Source: an uncultured Alteromonadales bacterium (GTDB lineage: Bacteria; Pseudomonadota; Gammaproteobacteria; Pseudomonadales; Cellvibrionaceae). From it: DNA of 64,000 nucleotides. The notes under the pieces were generated by a model, which was not told the DNA's origin, made no database searches, and saw only the letters and a program-made list of their open reading frames with translations. The DNA lies in contig CALMJT010000131.1 of assembly GCA_937864365.1 (NCBI GenBank), forward strand, positions 51,476 to 115,475, read 5' to 3'. Positions 34,110 through 43,963 of the stretch are shown one piece after another (the first letter of the stretch is position 1; each line of letters opens with the position of its first letter). Both the position numbers and the translations under genes were made by a program.

Positions 34110-34194
34110 TTAATTTTCAATGTTTCCTAGCGAGATTTTATCTCACATTCCCTAAGGTGTTGCTTGGGCGCTTAATTTAAGCGCCCTTTTTTTT
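34110..34194 (+). ncRNA. Possible small RNA ending in an orphan terminator
   Basis: A strong intrinsic terminator (34166-34194, GGGCGCTTAA/TTAAGCGCCC with eight T) has no protein gene upstream on its strand for over 2.9 kb. A small hairpin GAGAT-TTT-ATCTC lies at 34132-34144. The opening CCTAG-C-GAGATTT resembles that of the candidate RNA at 21853. No convincing promoter was found, so the 5' end is arbitrary. Confidence 0.3.
34166..34194 (+). terminator. Strong orphan intrinsic terminator
   Basis: A perfect 10-bp GC-rich stem with a one-base centre (palindromic GGGCGC...GCGCCC) is followed by eight T. Confidence 0.85.
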
Positions 34195-34353
34195 GTCTTT
34201 TTTCTTCGTTATCTTTATTCCGTTCTCTAACACCAGTCTTAATTTTAATTTGTCATCAATACGAACTTTGAATTTTAGGTTTTCAAAGTTATTTGTCGTT
34301 TTTAACGTGTAATCTTTACAGGTAGTACCTTTGTGGCAGTAGCTTTTTTATAT

Positions 34354-34502
34354 AGGAACCTCTGATTAAATCATTCATGATTTTATCAGAGAGTAGAAAT
34401 TGAAAAGGCGATTTCCAATTTCTTCACAATTTCAATTACTTACCGTTCTTGAAATTGGCGACACGTCCTTGTGTCACCAGACTCTGGATTAATCAGAGTC
34501 CG
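34354..34502 (-). repeat. Dispersed repeat, full length
   Basis: AGGAACCTCTGATTAAATCA ... GGCGACACGTCCTTGTGTC ... GATTAATCAGAGTCCGGTGA. Its right end has diverged (ACTCTGG/AGAGTCCGG). Confidence 0.9.
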
Positions 34503-34974
34503 GTGACAGTTTTATGTCTGAAATATAAATAGCTCTACAAAAGTAATATTACTTATCTTATCGATTAGCTAAATAGGAATTTTGTTTAAACGCTCGATCA
34601 CTTTACTAACAGCTGAAGGATTAACCGCTGGAGTTTAAAAGGTTATTGGAATCGATGAATAATCTAGCGCTTGCAGTGGAACATTTAAAAAATTCGATGA
34701 ATCTGTGATGGATGTATTTGGTGTTTATGCAATCGATAGGATTAAAATTTAACTTCCCTGTTAAATTTATTGTTCACCATTCTTAAAACTCAGTAAGAAT
34801 TCGACGACTATTTGCATATTAGCGTTGGTTTTTAATGCTTGTTGGTGTTGTCTTTGTTGCTGTGTGAATAACTAAATTGTTTTTGAAGCGCTACAAATTG
34901 CCGCACTGGTAATAACTGATAACCAGTAATTTTATAGGAAGGTTGATGAGAGAAGCGGTGGTGCGGGTGGGATA

Positions 34975-35011
34975 AGAGCACATGCTTGTTGATTGCAGAG
35001 GCATGTGCTCT
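34975..35011 (-). terminator. Hairpin after scoB
   Basis: AGAGCACATGC and GCATGTGCTCT form a perfect 11-bp stem with a 15-nt loop, starting 10 bp past the scoB stop. It lacks a T-run, so it may be a 3'-end stabiliser rather than an efficient terminator. Confidence 0.55.
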
Positions 35012-35021
35012 AAAAAGCGTA

Positions 35022-35684
35022 TTAAGCGCTAAAGGTCATTTCTGGAACAACGTCAGGCACTACTAGTTCGCCTGCGGTTTTTTCGATGATTTCTTCAACA
35101 CTTACGCCGGGTGCGCGTTCTTTTAAGTGGAATTTGCCGTCGGCAATTTCGAGATACGCTAAATCGGTTAATACTTTCTTAATGCAGCCCGCACCGGTTA
35201 AGGGTAGGGAACATTGTGGTAATAACTTAGATTCGCCGTGCTTACTGGCGTGAGTCATAGTTACAATGATGTTGTCGGCACCGGCAACAAGATCCATTGC
35301 GCCGCCCATACCTTTGACGAGCTTACCCGGAATCATCCAGGAGGCGATGTTGCCGTTTACATCAACTTCAAAGGCGCCTAAAACGGTAAGGTCTACATGG
35401 CCGCCGCGAATCATGTCGAAAGAGTCTGAGGATGAAAAGATAGAAGCGCCGGGAATTGCCGTGACGGTTTGTTTGCCAGCGTTGATCATATCTGCGTCAA
35501 CTTCGTCTTCGGTGGGGAACTGTCCCATGCCCAGCAGACCGTTCTCGGATTGAAACATCACCGACATACCTTCTGGAATGTAGTTAGCTACCAATGTTGG
35601 GATGCCAATTCCAAGGTTTACGTAGTAGCCGTCTTTGAGTTCTTTAGCAACGCGTTGTGCCATTTGCTCTCGTGTTAATGCCAT
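35022..35684 (-). CDS. scoB: 3-oxoacid CoA-transferase subunit B
   Basis: 220 aa, the beta subunit of the two-chain succinyl-CoA:3-ketoacid CoA-transferase family. NLGIGIPTLVANYIPEG and SENGLLGMG carry the catalytic glutamate (Glu of SENG) that forms the enzyme-CoA thioester. GGAMDLVAGADNIIVTMTH follows. It is coded 12 bp after scoA on the same strand. The reaction is acetoacetate (or another 3-oxoacid) + succinyl-CoA to the acyl-CoA + succinate; the 3-oxoadipate-specific PcaJ alternative is less likely given no beta-ketoadipate genes nearby. Confidence 0.92.
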   Translation of the reverse strand: MALTREQMAQRVAKELKDGYYVNLGIGIPTLVANYIPEGMSVMFQSENGLLGMGQFPTEDEVDADMINAGKQTVTAIPGASIFSSSDSFDMIRGGHVDLTVLGAFEVDVNGNIASWMIPGKLVKGMGGAMDLVAGADNIIVTMTHASKHGESKLLPQCSLPLTGAGCIKKVLTDLAYLEIADGKFHLKERAPGVSVEEIIEKTAGELVVPDVVPEMTFSA

Positions 35685-35696
35685 GATCGTTTCCCC

Positions 35697-36398
35697 TTAT
35701 TTAGCGCGAACGGTGCGTTGTTCAATACGTTTTTCGAAGGTGCCTTGAATGAGGCGATCAACGTAAATGCCCGGCGTGTGAATTTGTGCTGGGTCTAGTT
35801 CGCCAGGTTCAACGATTTCTTCAACTTCTACGACGGTGATTTTACCGGCGGTTGCCGCCAATGGGTTAAAGTTTTGTGCGGTTTTGCGGTAGATAACGTT
35901 ACCAAAGCGATCAGCTTTCCAGCCTTTTACAATCGCGAAATCACCCACTACAGATTCTTCTAAAATATAGTGTTTACCGTTGAACACTCTTGATTCTTTA
36001 CCGTCGCCGACGGGTGTGCCGTAGCCGGTCGCAGTGTAGAAGGCGGGAATACCCGCGCCGCCGGAGCGCATTTTCTCGGCCAGTGTACCTTGTGGCGTTA
36101 ATTCAACTTCTAATTCACCAGAGAGCAGTTGTTTCTCAAACAGGGCATTTTCACCCACGTATGAGGCAATCATTTTTTTGATTTGTCGATCTTCGAGAAG
36201 TATTCCCAAACCAAAGCCATCAACACCACAGTTGTTAGAAACGATGGTTAGGCCTTTCACGCCCATGGATTTTATTTGTTTGATGCAGCCTTCTGGGATA
36301 CCACAAAGGCCAAAGCCGCCGGCAATAATGGTCATGTCATCTGTGAGACCAGCCATTGCTTCTTCGTAGCTGGAAACCACTTTATCAAAACCTGACAT
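35697..36398 (-). CDS. scoA: 3-oxoacid CoA-transferase subunit A
   Basis: 233 aa, the alpha subunit. [16 protein letters not shown] near the N-terminus is the CoA-binding GGFGxxGxP motif. [28 protein letters not shown] and [27 protein letters not shown] are characteristic. It forms a two-gene operon with scoB and is divergent from a LysR regulator (289 bp gap). A GATCATGG/CCATGATC inverted repeat (36532-36571) in that gap may be a regulatory site. Confidence 0.93.
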   Translation of the reverse strand: MSGFDKVVSSYEEAMAGLTDDMTIIAGGFGLCGIPEGCIKQIKSMGVKGLTIVSNNCGVDGFGLGILLEDRQIKKMIASYVGENALFEKQLLSGELEVELTPQGTLAEKMRSGGAGIPAFYTATGYGTPVGDGKESRVFNGKHYILEESVVGDFAIVKGWKADRFGNVIYRKTAQNFNPLAATAGKITVVEVEEIVEPGELDPAQIHTPGIYVDRLIQGTFEKRIEQRTVRAK

Positions 36399-36687
36399 AA
36401 GTGCTCCTTAGGAGTAGTTTTGCAAATTGAAATGAGTTTTAGGATTTATACGTTAATTATTCTTATTAGCTTGGGTGGCAACACCTTTTGAGGCAAGTAA
36501 ATCTCCGAATGGTTCTTCAAATTGTGTGGGAGATCATGGTGAGGTTTGTCACTCGGCTTGAATCCATGATCAGGTAAGTTGATTCATTTATCAAATTTAA
36601 ATATCTTATTATTTAATTTAACTTATAAAATAATAGTATCTTTTTTATTCAGTTAAAGAGATCGCTCACCACAATCAGGATTGCGCT

Positions 36688-37608
36688 ATGTCGCTAAATG
36701 TAACCATTAAACAGCTTTCGGCATTTGTCGCTTTGGCGCAAAGTCGCAGTTTTGCCGAGGCCTGCGAGCGATTGCATTTATCGCAACCGGCGTTGAGTAT
36801 TTCGATAAAGAATCTTGAAGAGGCACTCGGCGGCGCTCTGTTCTTTCGCTCTACGCGATCTGTGCATCTAACACCTGAGGGCGAAGCGTTTTATCCCGCG
36901 GCTCAACGATTATTGGGTGATTGGAAACAAACCTTGGGCGATGTCGTTAATGCTTTTAACTTAAAGCAAGGGCGATTGATTCTCTCTACAATGCCGTCGT
37001 TTGCGGTTTCTGTGCTGCCAAAGGTACTGCGTGAATTTAGAGACCAGTTCCCGAACATCAACATTTTATTGCACGACGTTTTGAACGAATCGGTGATTGA
37101 TCAGGTGCGTGAGGGGCGCTCTGAGTTGGGTGTTTGTTTTAATCCTGGCAAATCCGACGACCTAACCTTTATTAAATTGTTTAACGACGAGCTGGTGGGT
37201 GTGGTATCTAAAGATCATCCATTGGCGTCCCAGTCACGCATCAAATTACCCGAGTTATTACTGTCACCGTTGATTGTTTTACAGGCACCGTCGAGCCTGC
37301 GTTTGTACGTAGAACAAACTCTGGCCGCACGTGGTTTGGGTTTTGCTGCGGCTATCGAAGTGAATCAATTAGCAACAGTAGGCCAGCTTGTAGGATTGGG
37401 CCTTGGTGTGAGTGTGGTGCCACGTTTGTGTGAGCGGCAGATGATTGACTCTGGCGCTGTGTGCGTCGCGTTAGATCAACCTATTCTAAACCGCGATATT
37501 GGTATTGTTTATCGCACTCGTTTTGCCTTGTCATCACCGGCCATTGCTATGCGAGATCTTCTAGTAACCTTGTTGAAAATAAATAGCGGTGAAAATAATT
37601 CGCTTTAG
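36688..37608 (+). CDS. LysR-family regulator, divergent from scoAB
   Basis: 306 aa. The HTH is at residues 5-63 (LSAFVALAQSRSFAEACERLHLSQPALS). The effector domain runs from about 90 to 295 with GLGLGVSVVPRLCERQMI. It is divergent from scoAB and 254 bp upstream of gabD in the same direction, so it may control either or both. It resembles CynR/CbbR-like LysR proteins of short-chain acid metabolism; the effector is unknown. Confidence 0.92.
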   Translation: MSLNVTIKQLSAFVALAQSRSFAEACERLHLSQPALSISIKNLEEALGGALFFRSTRSVHLTPEGEAFYPAAQRLLGDWKQTLGDVVNAFNLKQGRLILSTMPSFAVSVLPKVLREFRDQFPNINILLHDVLNESVIDQVREGRSELGVCFNPGKSDDLTFIKLFNDELVGVVSKDHPLASQSRIKLPELLLSPLIVLQAPSSLRLYVEQTLAARGLGFAAAIEVNQLATVGQLVGLGLGVSVVPRLCERQMIDSGAVCVALDQPILNRDIGIVYRTRFALSSPAIAMRDLLVTLLKINSGENNSL

Positions 37609-37862
37609 TTACTATTTTCACCGGTAGTAACGATGAGTTGTCGCGGTGATTTTTGTAATGATTACTGAAATTGCTGTAATTGTTTCAGACTAGTTTGTAG
37701 ATAAAACCTTATTAACTGTTAAGACCGGGCTAATTTGAGAAACTATTGGCTAAATATAAGGCCAACAACAGACAAACGCTTGAACTAACAGCTTATCGAA
37801 ATGCATAAAAACAACAGCTTGTGATAGATACACATTAAATTTGAGCTGTTTTAGGAGGATAA

Positions 37863-39323
37863 ATGATCGACCTGAACAAACCTGATTTATTGCGCACACA
37901 ATCTTTTATTGGTGGCAAATGGATTGATGCAGACAGCGGCGCAACGGTTGCTGTGGTTAATCCGGCAAATGGCGAAACTCTTTGCGAAGTTGCGAGCCTT
38001 GGTGCCGCCGAAACCGCCCGAGCCATCGATTGTGCGCAAAAAGCCATGCAAGAGTGGAAGGCTTGGCCCGCTAAAAAACGCTCAAATGTGCTGCGCAAGT
38101 GGTTTGATTTGATGATGGAACATCAACAAGACCTCGCCAAAATTCTGACCGCCGAGCAAGGCAAACCCGTTGCCGAAGCCGCTGGTGAAATCGCTTACGG
38201 TGCCGCCTATATTGAATGGTTTGCCGAACAAGCCAAGCGTATCGAAGGCGATATTATTCCTGCACCAAGCAGCGATAAACGCTTATTAGTAATGAAGCAG
38301 CCCGTTGGCGTGGTCGCCGCAATTACACCGTGGAATTTCCCTAATGCCATGATTACTCGCAAAGCCGGGCCGGCTTTGGCCGCAGGTTGTGCCTTTGTGT
38401 GTAAACCCGCCACCGAAACGCCGTTAAGCGCGCTGGCGATTGCGGTACTTGCCCAAGAGGCAGGCATTCCCGATGGTGTGTTTAATGTTGTGGTTGGTAA
38501 AAGTTCTCGCGAGATTGGCGGTGAATTAACCTCAAATCCAACCGTGCGTAAACTGACTTTCACAGGTTCAACACCCGTTGGTAAGGTGTTGATGAAACAA
38601 TGCGCCGATACGGTAATGAAAACATCCATGGAGCTTGGCGGAAACGCACCTTTGATTGTTTTTGATGATGCCGATTTAGACGCAGCCGTTGCCGGAACCA
38701 TTGCCTCAAAATATCGAAATGCCGGGCAAACTTGTGTGTGCTCTAACCGTATTTTGGTTCAAGAAGGTGTGTACGAACAGTTTGCCGAAAAGCTCACTGA
38801 AGCGGTTGCGAAATTTAAAATGGGCAATGGCTTTGAAGATGGCGTGAATATTGGGCCGCTGGTTAATGAAAAAGCCGCGCAAAATGTTGCAGAGTTAGTT
38901 GAAGACGCAGTGGCCAAAGGTGGCAGTGTCACCATTGGTGGTAAAGCTTCGGATTTGGGTAATTGCTTTTACGAGCCAACAGTGTTGACTCACGTTAATG
39001 ATTCGATGCGCGTATTTAAAGAAGAAATATTTGGCCCGGTTGCGCCTTTATTTAAATTTAAAACCGAACAAGAAGCTATCGCCATGGCTAACGATACCGA
39101 ATTTGGTTTGGCGTCTTATTTTTATACCCGCGATTTAGGTCGTATTTTCAGAGTCAGCGAAGCATTGGAATACGGAATTGTGGGCGTTAACGAAGGCATT
39201 ATTTCTAACGAAATGGCGCCTTTTGGGGGCGTTAAAGAGTCGGGCTCTGGTCGAGAAGGTTCTCAATACGGTATTGAAGATTATCTAGAGCTTAAATATG
39301 TGTGCTTGGGTGGTTTGAGTTAA
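37863..39323 (+). CDS. gabD: Succinate-semialdehyde dehydrogenase (NADP-type)
   Basis: 486 aa, aldehyde dehydrogenase superfamily. [21 protein letters not shown] is the cofactor loop, [17 protein letters not shown] contains the general-base Glu, and [13 protein letters not shown] has the nucleophile Cys. The adjacent Cys spacing is typical of GabD-type enzymes with redox switching. [30 protein letters not shown] is the classic GabD C-terminus. A consensus AGGAGG Shine-Dalgarno precedes the ATG. It oxidises succinate semialdehyde to succinate; no GABA transaminase is in the window, so the source of semialdehyde is unclear. A glutarate-semialdehyde role is also possible. Confidence 0.92.
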   Translation: MIDLNKPDLLRTQSFIGGKWIDADSGATVAVVNPANGETLCEVASLGAAETARAIDCAQKAMQEWKAWPAKKRSNVLRKWFDLMMEHQQDLAKILTAEQGKPVAEAAGEIAYGAAYIEWFAEQAKRIEGDIIPAPSSDKRLLVMKQPVGVVAAITPWNFPNAMITRKAGPALAAGCAFVCKPATETPLSALAIAVLAQEAGIPDGVFNVVVGKSSREIGGELTSNPTVRKLTFTGSTPVGKVLMKQCADTVMKTSMELGGNAPLIVFDDADLDAAVAGTIASKYRNAGQTCVCSNRILVQEGVYEQFAEKLTEAVAKFKMGNGFEDGVNIGPLVNEKAAQNVAELVEDAVAKGGSVTIGGKASDLGNCFYEPTVLTHVNDSMRVFKEEIFGPVAPLFKFKTEQEAIAMANDTEFGLASYFYTRDLGRIFRVSEALEYGIVGVNEGIISNEMAPFGGVKESGSGREGSQYGIEDYLELKYVCLGGLS

Positions 39324-39328
39324 GTTGT

Positions 39329-39514
39329 AGAAACCTCTGATTAATTCCGCCGTGATTTAATCAGAGGACAGAAATTGAAAATACGATTTCCATTTTTGTC
39401 ACAACTTTAATTTTTTCACTGCTTCACTTTCTTCACAACTTCAATTGCTGATTGTTTTTAAATTGACGAGACGATCATCTGTGGTGGGAAGTTTTAGATT
39501 AATCAGAGTTCTCT
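39329..39514 (-). repeat. Dispersed repeat, expanded and degenerate
   Basis: AGAAACCTCTGATTAATTCC begins 5 bp after the gabD stop. GATTTAATCAGAGGACAGAA and AATTGAAAATACGATTTCC are well kept; the middle has a duplicated TTCACT/CACAACTT segment and a decayed H2; the end is TTAATCAGAGTTCTC. Confidence 0.8.
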
Positions 39515-39570
39515 AAACTAATGTTAATTTCCTAAACTAATGTTACGTGTGTTGTAGAGTCAGTACTCGT

Positions 39571-39602
39571 AAAAAAGCCCGAATTCATCGGGCTTTTTTT
39601 TG
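39571..39602. terminator. Bidirectional intrinsic terminator between gabD and the Lrp-type gene
   Basis: AAAAAAGCCCGA pairs with TCGGGCTTTTTT around ATTCA; A- and T-tracts on both sides let it work in either direction for the converging genes. Confidence 0.88.
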
Positions 39603-39683
39603 TGTTTAATTCAATGTAACGAATACTAATAATATGAGCTGTCGGCCGCAGTGTGTATTAATGATATGTTGGAAATACTTCGT

Positions 39684-40154
39684 TTATAACGGCAGTTCGG
39701 TTGTGTATTTTACCTGCCGCAATGCAAAGTTAGAGCTTATTGAGGCAACGCCGGGTAGCGATAACAATTTTGATTTTAGTAGTTCTTCATATTCCGCCAA
39801 ATCGCGCACAACGATTTTCAATACGTAATCTTTTTCGCCGCTGGTAGAGTAGCATTCAACAATTTCGCGTATGTCTAATACGGCTAGTTCAAAAGATTGA
39901 CGTGTTATTTGATCGTGTTTGGTCATGCTGATTTGAGCCAGCAAACTGACGTTTAAATTCAGTTTATGGCGATCTAATAAAGTAACACGATTTAAAATAA
40001 TTCCGTCGGCTTCAAGACGTTTTATTCTCCGCCAGCAGGGCGTGTGCGATAGTCCAACTTTTTCGCCTAATTCCGCCATGGAGTAATCAGCATTTTCTTG
40101 CAAGGCGCGAAGAATTTTACGATCGTATTCATCTATCTCGGAGGTTGATGTCAT
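39684..40154 (-). CDS. Lrp/AsnC-family transcriptional regulator
   Basis: 156 aa. The HTH is in residues 5-65 (DRKILRALQENADYSMAELGEKVGLSHTPCWRRIKRLEADGII). The RAM effector domain is at about 70-150. It is divergent from the aminotransferase at 40384, which it probably controls in response to an amino acid. It most resembles the local regulators of single amino-acid genes rather than global Lrp (shorter, LSHTPCWRR recognition helix). Confidence 0.93.
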   Translation of the reverse strand: MTSTSEIDEYDRKILRALQENADYSMAELGEKVGLSHTPCWRRIKRLEADGIILNRVTLLDRHKLNLNVSLLAQISMTKHDQITRQSFELAVLDIREIVECYSTSGEKDYVLKIVVRDLAEYEELLKSKLLSLPGVASISSNFALRQVKYTTELPL

Positions 40155-40383
40155 GCGGTTTAGTCCGTGTATCTAAATCTTCTTTCTAATAATAGAAGTA
40201 GTTTTGAAAAATGCTCACTTATAAACCAGAAATTCCACGAGTTGATTATTCCCTTTTTTAATACATTTGCGAAAAAAACGCTTTATTTTATTTTCTGAAA
40301 AATGTTTTAGATTTTCTGCCTAAATTACTCTAATCTAGCGGCGAAATTTTGACGACATGATAGAAAAATTCTTTGGAGCAGAT

Positions 40384-41580
40384 ATGTTCGAAAAACTACC
40401 GACACTTCAGGCCGACCCAATATTAGGATTAGTGGCTCAGTGCCGTGCCGATACAAACCCGAATAAAATTGACTTGGGCGTTGGTGTTTTTAAGGATCAG
40501 AATGGCTTAACTCCGGTTTTGAAAGCGGTAAAAGAAGCCGAGATTCGTTATCTTCAAGAAGAGAACAGCAAAGCCTATCTGCCAGCAGGCGGCACGGAAC
40601 GCTTTATTAGCTTGGTCAATGAATTATTGTTCGGCCAAAATCACCCGGTTATCAAAGACAATCGAGTGGCTACCATTCAAGCAACGGGCGGCTGTGGTGC
40701 ATTAAGAGTTGCTGCGCAAGTAATCCAAAGAGCCAATCCAAATTCGAAAATATGGGTAAGCGACCCAAGTTGGCCTAATCACGTGCCTTTATTAGGCAGC
40801 TCTGGTTTAGAGTTCCGTCAATATCCGTACTACGATGCCAGCAAGAACGAAGTTGATTTCGACGCAATGATGGCCGCTCTAGAAGACGCATCGACCGGTG
40901 ATTTTGTGCTGATTCACGGCAGTTGTCACAACCCAACCGGTGCTGATCTTTCCCAGCAGCAATGGCAAATCGTTACCGAATTTGTGCAAAACAGAGGTCT
41001 GATTCCATTTATCGACATGGCGTACTTAGGTTTTGGCGAGTCAATTGACGCTGATGCTTTTGGTTTACGTTATATGGCTGAGAATCTTCCTGAATTGGTA
41101 TTGGCCAATTCTTTCTCGAAAAACTTTGGTTTATACCGCGAACGTACCGGCACCGTGTCGATTGTGGTGAAAGATCCTGCACAAGTGTCCTTGGTGACCA
41201 ACCAACTACTGAATGTTGCCCGAGAAATTTACTCTATGCCGCCTGCTCATGGCGCTGCTTTGGTTGAAACCGTTCTTGCTGATCCAATTCTGAAAGATTT
41301 GTGGATTGAAGAATTAGCACAAATGCGAGGCCGTATTATCGAAATGCGTCATGCCTTGGTTGATGGAATCCAAAAGGCTGGATGTGATGCGAACTTTGAC
41401 TTTATTAAAAAGCAAAACGGTATGTTTTCGTTCTTAGGTGTCAATGAAAATCAGGTCGAAGAGCTAAAAACGGCCTATAGTATTTATATGACCAAATCCA
41501 GCCGCATCAGTATAGCGGGCATCAACAATAATAACTTGCCGTACCTTTGCGAATCTATCGCAAAAGTCTTGGCAAAATAA
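40384..41580 (+). CDS. Aromatic/aspartate aminotransferase (class I)
   Basis: A 398-aa PLP aminotransferase of the AspC/TyrB group. The start at ATG 40384 gives the family N-terminus MFEKLPTLQADPILGL and has a TTGGAGCAG Shine-Dalgarno; a 27-nt upstream extension lacks one. HGSCHNPTGADLS contains the PLP ring-contact region, NSFSKNFGLYRERTG carries the Schiff-base Lys, and RISIAGINN the C-terminal substrate Arg region. It interconverts tyrosine/phenylalanine/aspartate and 2-oxo acids. The exact specificity (TyrB versus AspC) is not resolved. Confidence 0.93.
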   Translation: MFEKLPTLQADPILGLVAQCRADTNPNKIDLGVGVFKDQNGLTPVLKAVKEAEIRYLQEENSKAYLPAGGTERFISLVNELLFGQNHPVIKDNRVATIQATGGCGALRVAAQVIQRANPNSKIWVSDPSWPNHVPLLGSSGLEFRQYPYYDASKNEVDFDAMMAALEDASTGDFVLIHGSCHNPTGADLSQQQWQIVTEFVQNRGLIPFIDMAYLGFGESIDADAFGLRYMAENLPELVLANSFSKNFGLYRERTGTVSIVVKDPAQVSLVTNQLLNVAREIYSMPPAHGAALVETVLADPILKDLWIEELAQMRGRIIEMRHALVDGIQKAGCDANFDFIKKQNGMFSFLGVNENQVEELKTAYSIYMTKSSRISIAGINNNNLPYLCESIAKVLAK

Positions 41581-41622
41581 GTAAAGGGCTCAACGCAGCC
41601 CTAGATTCTTAGGGGTGCGTTT

Positions 41623-42876
41623 ATGCCGAGGCATCATTCCAACGGCCACTTTGCCAACGAAGTACAATCAAAAAAAATCCACATTTCTGAGCTTAAAATT
41701 GGAATGTGGGTTTCTAAGCTCGAAAAAGACTGGTTAGAAACTCCCTTTCTTATGCAAGGTTTTCTTATCGAATCTATTGATGATATCGAGACCGTTGCGC
41801 AATACAGTGAATACGTTTGGGTGGATGTTAGAGAAGAGCATTGGGTCTCTCTTAACGCAAACGCAACCTTAACGCAGGCTCCTACAAAAACCATTTACAT
41901 CAATAAAATTCCAGTACGAGAAGAAAACGAGCGAATTTATGGCGTTTATCGTGATGCGCGACGGCTGACCAAAAGCCTGTTAGATGAAGTTCGTCTCACC
42001 TCTGTGATTAATACACAGCAAGCTAAAACCATGGTTCGCGACTGTGTTGAAAGCGTTTTGAGAAATTCTGATGCCTTAATGTGGATGTCTAAAATCCGCG
42101 ATCGAGACAGCTATACCTCAGAGCATTGCTTGAATGTTTGCATACTAGCAATTGCCTTTGGTCGTCAGTTGGGGTACGACGAAAACGCGCTCTATGACCT
42201 TGGCATCTGTGGACTATTACACGATGTCGGTAAGATGAAAATTCCCCTTGAGATACTGAATAAACCCGGCCCTTTAACCGACGACGAAATGAAAATAATG
42301 AAACGTCATTCGGTGTATGGACGAAATTTATTAATGTCGGCTGGCAGCGGCGCTGCACAGGCGGTGGACGTTGCTTGGAACCATCATGAGCGCATCGATG
42401 GTCAAGGTTATCCGCGCGGGCTTAACGATGCTCAAATTAGTCGTTACTCACGAGTGATAGCGATTGTTGATGCTTTTGATGCCATGACCGCCGATAGAGT
42501 TTATCAACCGCCCATTCCCGCTACTCAAGCTCTGAAAATTATCTACCAAGATAAGGGCACGCATTTCGATGCAGAACTTGCTCAAGAATTTATAAAAACC
42601 GTTGGTCTTTATCCACCCGGTTCTGTGGTGGAATTAATGAACGGTGAGGTTGGTTTGGTGTTTGAAACCAATCATAAATATCGGCAGTTACCCAAGTTAA
42701 TTGTGTTGCTCGACGCCGATAAAAATCCTGTTAAAGAAAAAATTGTTGACCTGGCTCAGGTCGAAAAAGGGCAATTAAATCGATCGTATTTAATTAAAGA
42801 TGTTTTGATTGATGGAAGTTTTGGAATTTCCGCCAAAGAATACCAGCAGCGTGGACTTATGTTTCGCAGTCGATAA
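41623..42876 (+). CDS. HD-GYP cyclic-di-GMP phosphodiesterase (DUF3391)
   Basis: 417 aa. The N-terminal DUF3391 domain covers about 15-130 (HISELKIGMWVSKLEKDWLETPFLMQ-type segment). The HD-GYP domain covers about 160-330, with HDVGKMKIP, HHERIDGQGYP (the GYP signature with intact metal ligands) and DAFDAMTADR. A C-terminal tail of about 80 aa follows. It hydrolyses c-di-GMP to GMP, so affects motility/biofilm choice. It lies 42 bp after the aminotransferase and may be read from the same transcript. Confidence 0.93.
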   Translation: MPRHHSNGHFANEVQSKKIHISELKIGMWVSKLEKDWLETPFLMQGFLIESIDDIETVAQYSEYVWVDVREEHWVSLNANATLTQAPTKTIYINKIPVREENERIYGVYRDARRLTKSLLDEVRLTSVINTQQAKTMVRDCVESVLRNSDALMWMSKIRDRDSYTSEHCLNVCILAIAFGRQLGYDENALYDLGICGLLHDVGKMKIPLEILNKPGPLTDDEMKIMKRHSVYGRNLLMSAGSGAAQAVDVAWNHHERIDGQGYPRGLNDAQISRYSRVIAIVDAFDAMTADRVYQPPIPATQALKIIYQDKGTHFDAELAQEFIKTVGLYPPGSVVELMNGEVGLVFETNHKYRQLPKLIVLLDADKNPVKEKIVDLAQVEKGQLNRSYLIKDVLIDGSFGISAKEYQQRGLMFRSR

Positions 42877-42911
42877 TGTATTAACAAAACGCTACGATTG
42901 GATGCTACTCA

Positions 42912-42945
42912 ATTAAGGCCGTCTTTTTTAATAGATGGCCTTAAT
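42912..42945. terminator. Convergent hairpin after the HD-GYP and flavin reductase genes
   Basis: ATTAAGGCC-g-TCT pairs with AGA-t-GGCCTTAAT across a T-rich loop, lying between converging stops. Confidence 0.65.
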
Positions 42946-42962
42946 GAATCTCAATTGTTGGT

Positions 42963-43574
42963 TTATCGCGGTCTAGGGACGGTAATAATTTCACCGAGTC
43001 CTGTGTAGTCGTCGCCACCCAGTCTGCCAATGGGTTGCAGTTTTTGCGCATCAATTTTTACGCGTCCATCTTCAAACTCGGTAATTAAGTCGTCATCCAC
43101 ATACACTGCTTTGATTAATCCTAAAATCATTGCTTGCGAATCAGTTATATCTTCTACGCGGTATTTTTCACACGCCAAAGCAATTCTTGCAGCCTTAAGT
43201 CTTGGTAAGCGAAAACCTTCAAATTCGCACAGTTCAAGATTTTGCGCGGTTACTTCAGATTCACCTTCTGGGCGTGGACGGGCACTTTCGGTAACAGCGT
43301 GGGCCATTTCTTGGTGTGGAATATGGATAACGTACTCACTGCGCTCAATAATATTGGTGCGCGTATCCTTCAATGAGCCATCATTTTTTTTACCCACAGA
43401 GATCATCACCAACGGTGGGTCACTGGCAACACCACTGAAATAGGAATAGGGTGCGAGGTTATACGATTTATTCGCGTTTTCTGAAAGTACCCAAGCGACC
43501 GGACGCGGTACTATGCTTTGGGTCAGAGTGAAATACCGTTGGGTTGGCGATAATTCGTCCAAATTAAAAATCAT
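42963..43574 (-). CDS. Flavin reductase-like (FMN-binding split barrel) protein
   Basis: About 203 aa. The start is ATG 43574, which has a GGAAGG Shine-Dalgarno; a longer frame upstream lacks one. SIVPRPVAWVLSEN, NLAPYSYFSGVASDPPLVMISVG and KDTRTNIIERSEYVIHI are typical of the DIM6/NTAB family of FMN-binding split-barrel proteins, which reduce or bind flavin. No monooxygenase partner is adjacent. The gap upstream (43575-43963) holds only a dispersed repeat. Confidence 0.88.
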   Translation of the reverse strand: MIFNLDELSPTQRYFTLTQSIVPRPVAWVLSENANKSYNLAPYSYFSGVASDPPLVMISVGKKNDGSLKDTRTNIIERSEYVIHIPHQEMAHAVTESARPRPEGESEVTAQNLELCEFEGFRLPRLKAARIALACEKYRVEDITDSQAMILGLIKAVYVDDDLITEFEDGRVKIDAQKLQPIGRLGGDDYTGLGEIITVPRPR

Positions 43575-43773
43575 GGTGACCTTCCTGATGGTAAACTTGA
43601 ATGGTCGAAACACTAACGGAAAAGCGTACTAAAACCAAGCCTACAAGCCATGGGATTCATGACGGTGATTTGTTAACATGACCCCAAGAAAGTAATCCTT
43701 TAACGACTTAGAGACTATCTAAGTTACTTAATTACAAAGAGTTTTTACTTTCAATGGGTATTTATAATACTAA

Positions 43774-43927
43774 AGGAAACTCTGATTAACTTAGAGTTTC
43801 CGGCAACACAGGGATGTGTCACCAATTTCAAGAACTATAAGTGATTGAAATTGTGAAGAAGTTGGAAATCGTATTGTCAATTTCTGTCCGTTGATTGAAT
43901 CATGGATGAGTTAATCAACGGCTCCTA
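43774..43927 (+). repeat. Dispersed repeat, full length, with compensatory stem changes
   Basis: Same plan as the reference copy, but the last stem reads CCGTTGATT ... AATCAACGG where other copies read CCTCTGATT ... AATCAGAGG. Two adjacent positions changed on both arms, and pairing is kept. It ends 36 bp before greB. Confidence 0.95.
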
Positions 43928-43963
43928 AATACATTAGAACTATTTTCCCGACGGTTTGATATT

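Larger units (their letters stand above)
33400..35021. other. 1.6-kb gene-free region
   Basis: No coding gene is seen. It contains the NsrR-type operator and promoter (33559-33601), a second hairpin (33600-33633), an orphan terminator with upstream hairpin (34132-34194), a full dispersed repeat (34354-34502) and the hairpin after scoB (34975-35011). Confidence 0.6.

Noticed and set aside
36532..36571. GATCATGG/CCATGATC inverted repeat as a firm LysR operator
   Set aside because: Arms are 24 bp apart and lack the T-N11-A core, so it is only noted in the scoA entry.
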